Shown in pieces: positions 5,460 through 6,956 of a DNA stretch of 6,956 nucleotides. The stretch lies in contig CAYUIJ010000096.1 in assembly GCA_964444735.1 (NCBI GenBank), positions 1 through 6,956 on the forward strand, written 5' to 3'. Positions within the stretch are counted from its first letter, which is position 1. Every line of letters begins with the position of its first letter. The notes under the pieces are model-generated. The model did not search any database and had not been told where the DNA came from. It was given only the letters and a program-made list of their open reading frames with translations. Source of the stretch: Phocaeicola_A sp964444735 (GTDB lineage Bacteria; Bacteroidota; Bacteroidia; Bacteroidales; Bacteroidaceae). The position numbers were made by a program, and so were the translations under genes.

Positions 5460-6448
5460 AAAGTAAACTATATGCAGAATCAGAACCATTCCTTTCGGTT
5501 TATCCTGATTATGACATTCAAAGCCTTCCTACATGGGTCTCAGAAAATATAGAAAATGCTCATGTGTATGGAAACAACAAGAAAGGCATTATCTTAAGTG
5601 ATGGAAGAAAGTATCACTTAGACAATCACCTGAACGATATGACGGGACAAGAATGGACGTTTTTTATTAACTCTGTCTTTTCTACGCATTATCCAACGGG
5701 TGGAAAAGAGTCGTATGCTCATAATATAAGGAAGATTCATCCTACGCCAAAACCCCCACAGCTTATGCGAGACATTATACAGTTCTTTACGAAGGAAAAT
5801 GAGCTTGTTTTCGATACGTTTATGGGTGTTGGGGGAACTCTTCTCGGTGCAGCCCTGTGCAATAGACGTGCTGCCGGAATTGAGCTTAATCAAGAATATA
5901 TAAATGCATACCGCGCGGCAGCCGATGAGCTCTCATTGCAAAAATACGAAACGGCCTGTGGAGATTGTATTTCGATATTACAAGATAAGGAAACGATGGG
6001 AACACTGACTGCTGGCGAGCCGATAAGTCTGTTGTTATTTGATCCACCGTATTCTAATATGATGAGCAAGGAAAAAACAGGAGCGGACATAGCAGTTTAT
6101 GGTAAGAATGCTACACCATTTTCTGATTCTAAAAAAGATCTTGGGAACATGGATCGCTCACAATTTATGTCAGCACTGAGAAAATCCGTTGAGTTTGTAT
6201 TACCTTATATAAAATTTCGAGGGTATATTGTTCTATTCATAAAGGATTTGCAGCCAAGCAAGAAGGAACCCAACTTGCTTCACGCTGACGTAGTAAATGA
6301 ATTAAACAAGATACCGAATATCTATTATAAAGGGTTGAAAATATGGGCTGATGAATCTACAAAGTTATATCCGTATGGATACCCGTTTAGCTTTGTAGCA
6401 AATCAGATTCATCAATATATTCTGGTGTTCAGGAAAGAAAAACAGTAA
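5432..6448 (+). CDS. DPPY DNA methyltransferase (third of three), N6-adenine or N4-cytosine type
   Basis: Starting at ATG 5432 the product has 338 residues and overlaps the second methylase by 28 bases. The core reads: HPTPKPPQLMRDII (103-116, motif X, as in the N6/N4 methylase family), VFDTFMGVGGTLLGAA (126-141, motif I), GIELNQEYINAY (149-160, motif II), CGDCISIL (176-183, motif III) and LLFDPPYSNM (201-210, motif IV, D204-P-P-Y207). The C-terminal YPYGYPFSFVANQIHQYILV closes the fold. DPPY favours adenine-N6 as the target, but N4-cytosine cannot be excluded. The order X-I-IV differs from the IV-first beta-class layout that its KPPxL...GIEL wording recalls. The about 100 residues before motif X contain no recognised domain and may help in target recognition. 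Whether it serves the same restriction site or a separate one is open. Confidence 0.85.
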   Translation: MRTDDIDPVKSKLYAESEPFLSVYPDYDIQSLPTWVSENIENAHVYGNNKKGIILSDGRKYHLDNHLNDMTGQEWTFFINSVFSTHYPTGGKESYAHNIRKIHPTPKPPQLMRDIIQFFTKENELVFDTFMGVGGTLLGAALCNRRAAGIELNQEYINAYRAAADELSLQKYETACGDCISILQDKETMGTLTAGEPISLLLFDPPYSNMMSKEKTGADIAVYGKNATPFSDSKKDLGNMDRSQFMSALRKSVEFVLPYIKFRGYIVLFIKDLQPSKKEPNLLHADVVNELNKIPNIYYKGLKIWADESTKLYPYGYPFSFVANQIHQYILVFRKEKQ

Positions 6449-6490
6449 GGCACTGCTGGCGCAAAGATACTTCTGTGATAGAACAGGATT

Positions 6491-6496
6491 GAGGTG
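6491..6496 (+). promoter_or_regulatory. Ribosome binding site supporting a TTG start
   Basis: GAGGTG lies 7 bases before the TTG at 6504. No ATG or GTG in the right frame lies at a similar distance; the first in-frame ATG (6522) would remove the catalytic cysteine of the SRAP protein. Confidence 0.6.
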
Positions 6497-6503
6497 TTAA
6501 CGC

Positions 6504-6956
6504 TTGTGTACCCGTTTTTACATGGAATCCGACAAAGAAGAAACCAGAGAACTAAACGCACTGGCGCTCCGCTCTCCGCTTATAGATAAGTTCATCCGTA
6601 CAGGAAAGCCTGTCCTTACATACGGGGAAATCCGTCCGACAGACATCGTTCCAGTCATCGCTCCAAATCAGAACGGGAGGGAATCGGCTTTTCCAATGAA
6701 GTGGGGATTCAATTTGCCGAGAGGTTCACTTGTGGTCAATGCGCGAGTGGAGACCGCTGCCGCAAAGCCTGCTTTCCAGGAATCGTGGGAACGGCGTCGT
6801 TGCGTTATACCCGCGTCCTGGTATTATGAATGGCAGCATTTTTCGGATAGAAATGGTAAAAAGGTAACCGGCGATAAGTACATGATTCAGCCTTGCAATT
6901 GCACAATGACATGGCTGGCAGGACTGTATCGGTTGGAGGACGGATTGCCATATTTT
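6504..6956 (+). CDS. SRAP (YedK/HMCES-type) protein, N-terminal 151 residues (3' end outside window)
   Basis: The protein begins M-C2-T-R-F from a TTG codon. In the SRAP family the initiator Met is removed and Cys2 forms a thiazolidine crosslink with abasic sites in single-stranded DNA, shielding them from cleavage. Further family blocks: PTDIVPVIAP (residues 46-55), MKWGFNLP (66-73), VVNARVETAA (78-87, containing the conserved Asn), and RCVIPASWYYEW (101-112, containing the conserved Glu of the active site). The later active-site His is beyond the window. The start lies 55 bases after the third methylase with no visible terminator between, so read-through from the methylase operon is possible. 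However, base composition returns to that of the left flank here (36 of 60 bases G/C at 6721-6780), which suggests it belongs to the host side of the island or to a different transfer event. Confidence 0.93.
   Translation, partial: MCTRFYMESDKEETRELNALALRSPLIDKFIRTGKPVLTYGEIRPTDIVPVIAPNQNGRESAFPMKWGFNLPRGSLVVNARVETAAAKPAFQESWERRRCVIPASWYYEWQHFSDRNGKKVTGDKYMIQPCNCTMTWLAGLYRLEDGLPYF

Noticed and set aside
6449..6503. A terminator or LexA-type box between the third methylase and the SRAP gene
   Set aside because: No stem with T-run is present, and GAAC at 6481 has no matching GTTC at the required distance.

Overview
This window looks like part of a defence or accessory island from a Gram-positive, Clostridia-like bacterium. 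The basis is strong AGGAGG-type ribosome binding sites, a consensus TTGATA/TATAAT promoter, a TTG start, and AT-rich genes lying between less AT-rich flanks. The genus cannot be told from the sequence. Every supported gene is on the + strand.

Left part (1-1622). The window opens inside the C-terminal half of an RloC/PrrC-like ABC-type ATPase (AAA_13 class). Its ABC signature, Walker B and H-loop are all visible, and a conserved C-terminal tail follows. Directly behind its stop codon lies the 3' remnant of a radical SAM (SPL-like) gene. The remnant has lost its 5' part and carries a frameshift near position 935. A strong 15-bp stem-loop then precedes a small protein with two CxxCG knuckles, which is otherwise unrecognised.

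Centre (1704-6448): a restriction-modification locus. A 464-residue protein with a PD-(D/E)xK-type nuclease motif near its C-terminus is the probable restriction enzyme. It is followed by a candidate intrinsic terminator. Next comes a near-consensus promoter carrying three copies of an 11-bp element, which drives a tight operon: a 60-residue AbrB/SpoVT-like small regulator, two different Dam/D12-class adenine methyltransferases, and a third DPPY methyltransferase with motif order X-I-IV. Gaps are 5 bp and 3 bp, then there is a 28-bp overlap, so the four genes are almost certainly co-transcribed and translationally coupled. Two separate adenine methylases beside one nuclease fit a Type II system with an asymmetric recognition site, where each strand needs its own enzyme. 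The third methylase is the unexplained extra.

Right edge (6504-6956): the first 151 codons of a SRAP/YedK/HMCES-type protein, which crosslinks to abasic sites in single-stranded DNA. It begins at a TTG codon that places the catalytic cysteine at residue 2.

The most interesting points are the operator array ahead of the methylase operon, the one-nuclease/three-methylase layout next to an RloC-like gene, the second candidate ExK site in the nuclease, and the decayed radical SAM gene at the island edge. Family assignments come from motif reading only; no database search was possible.
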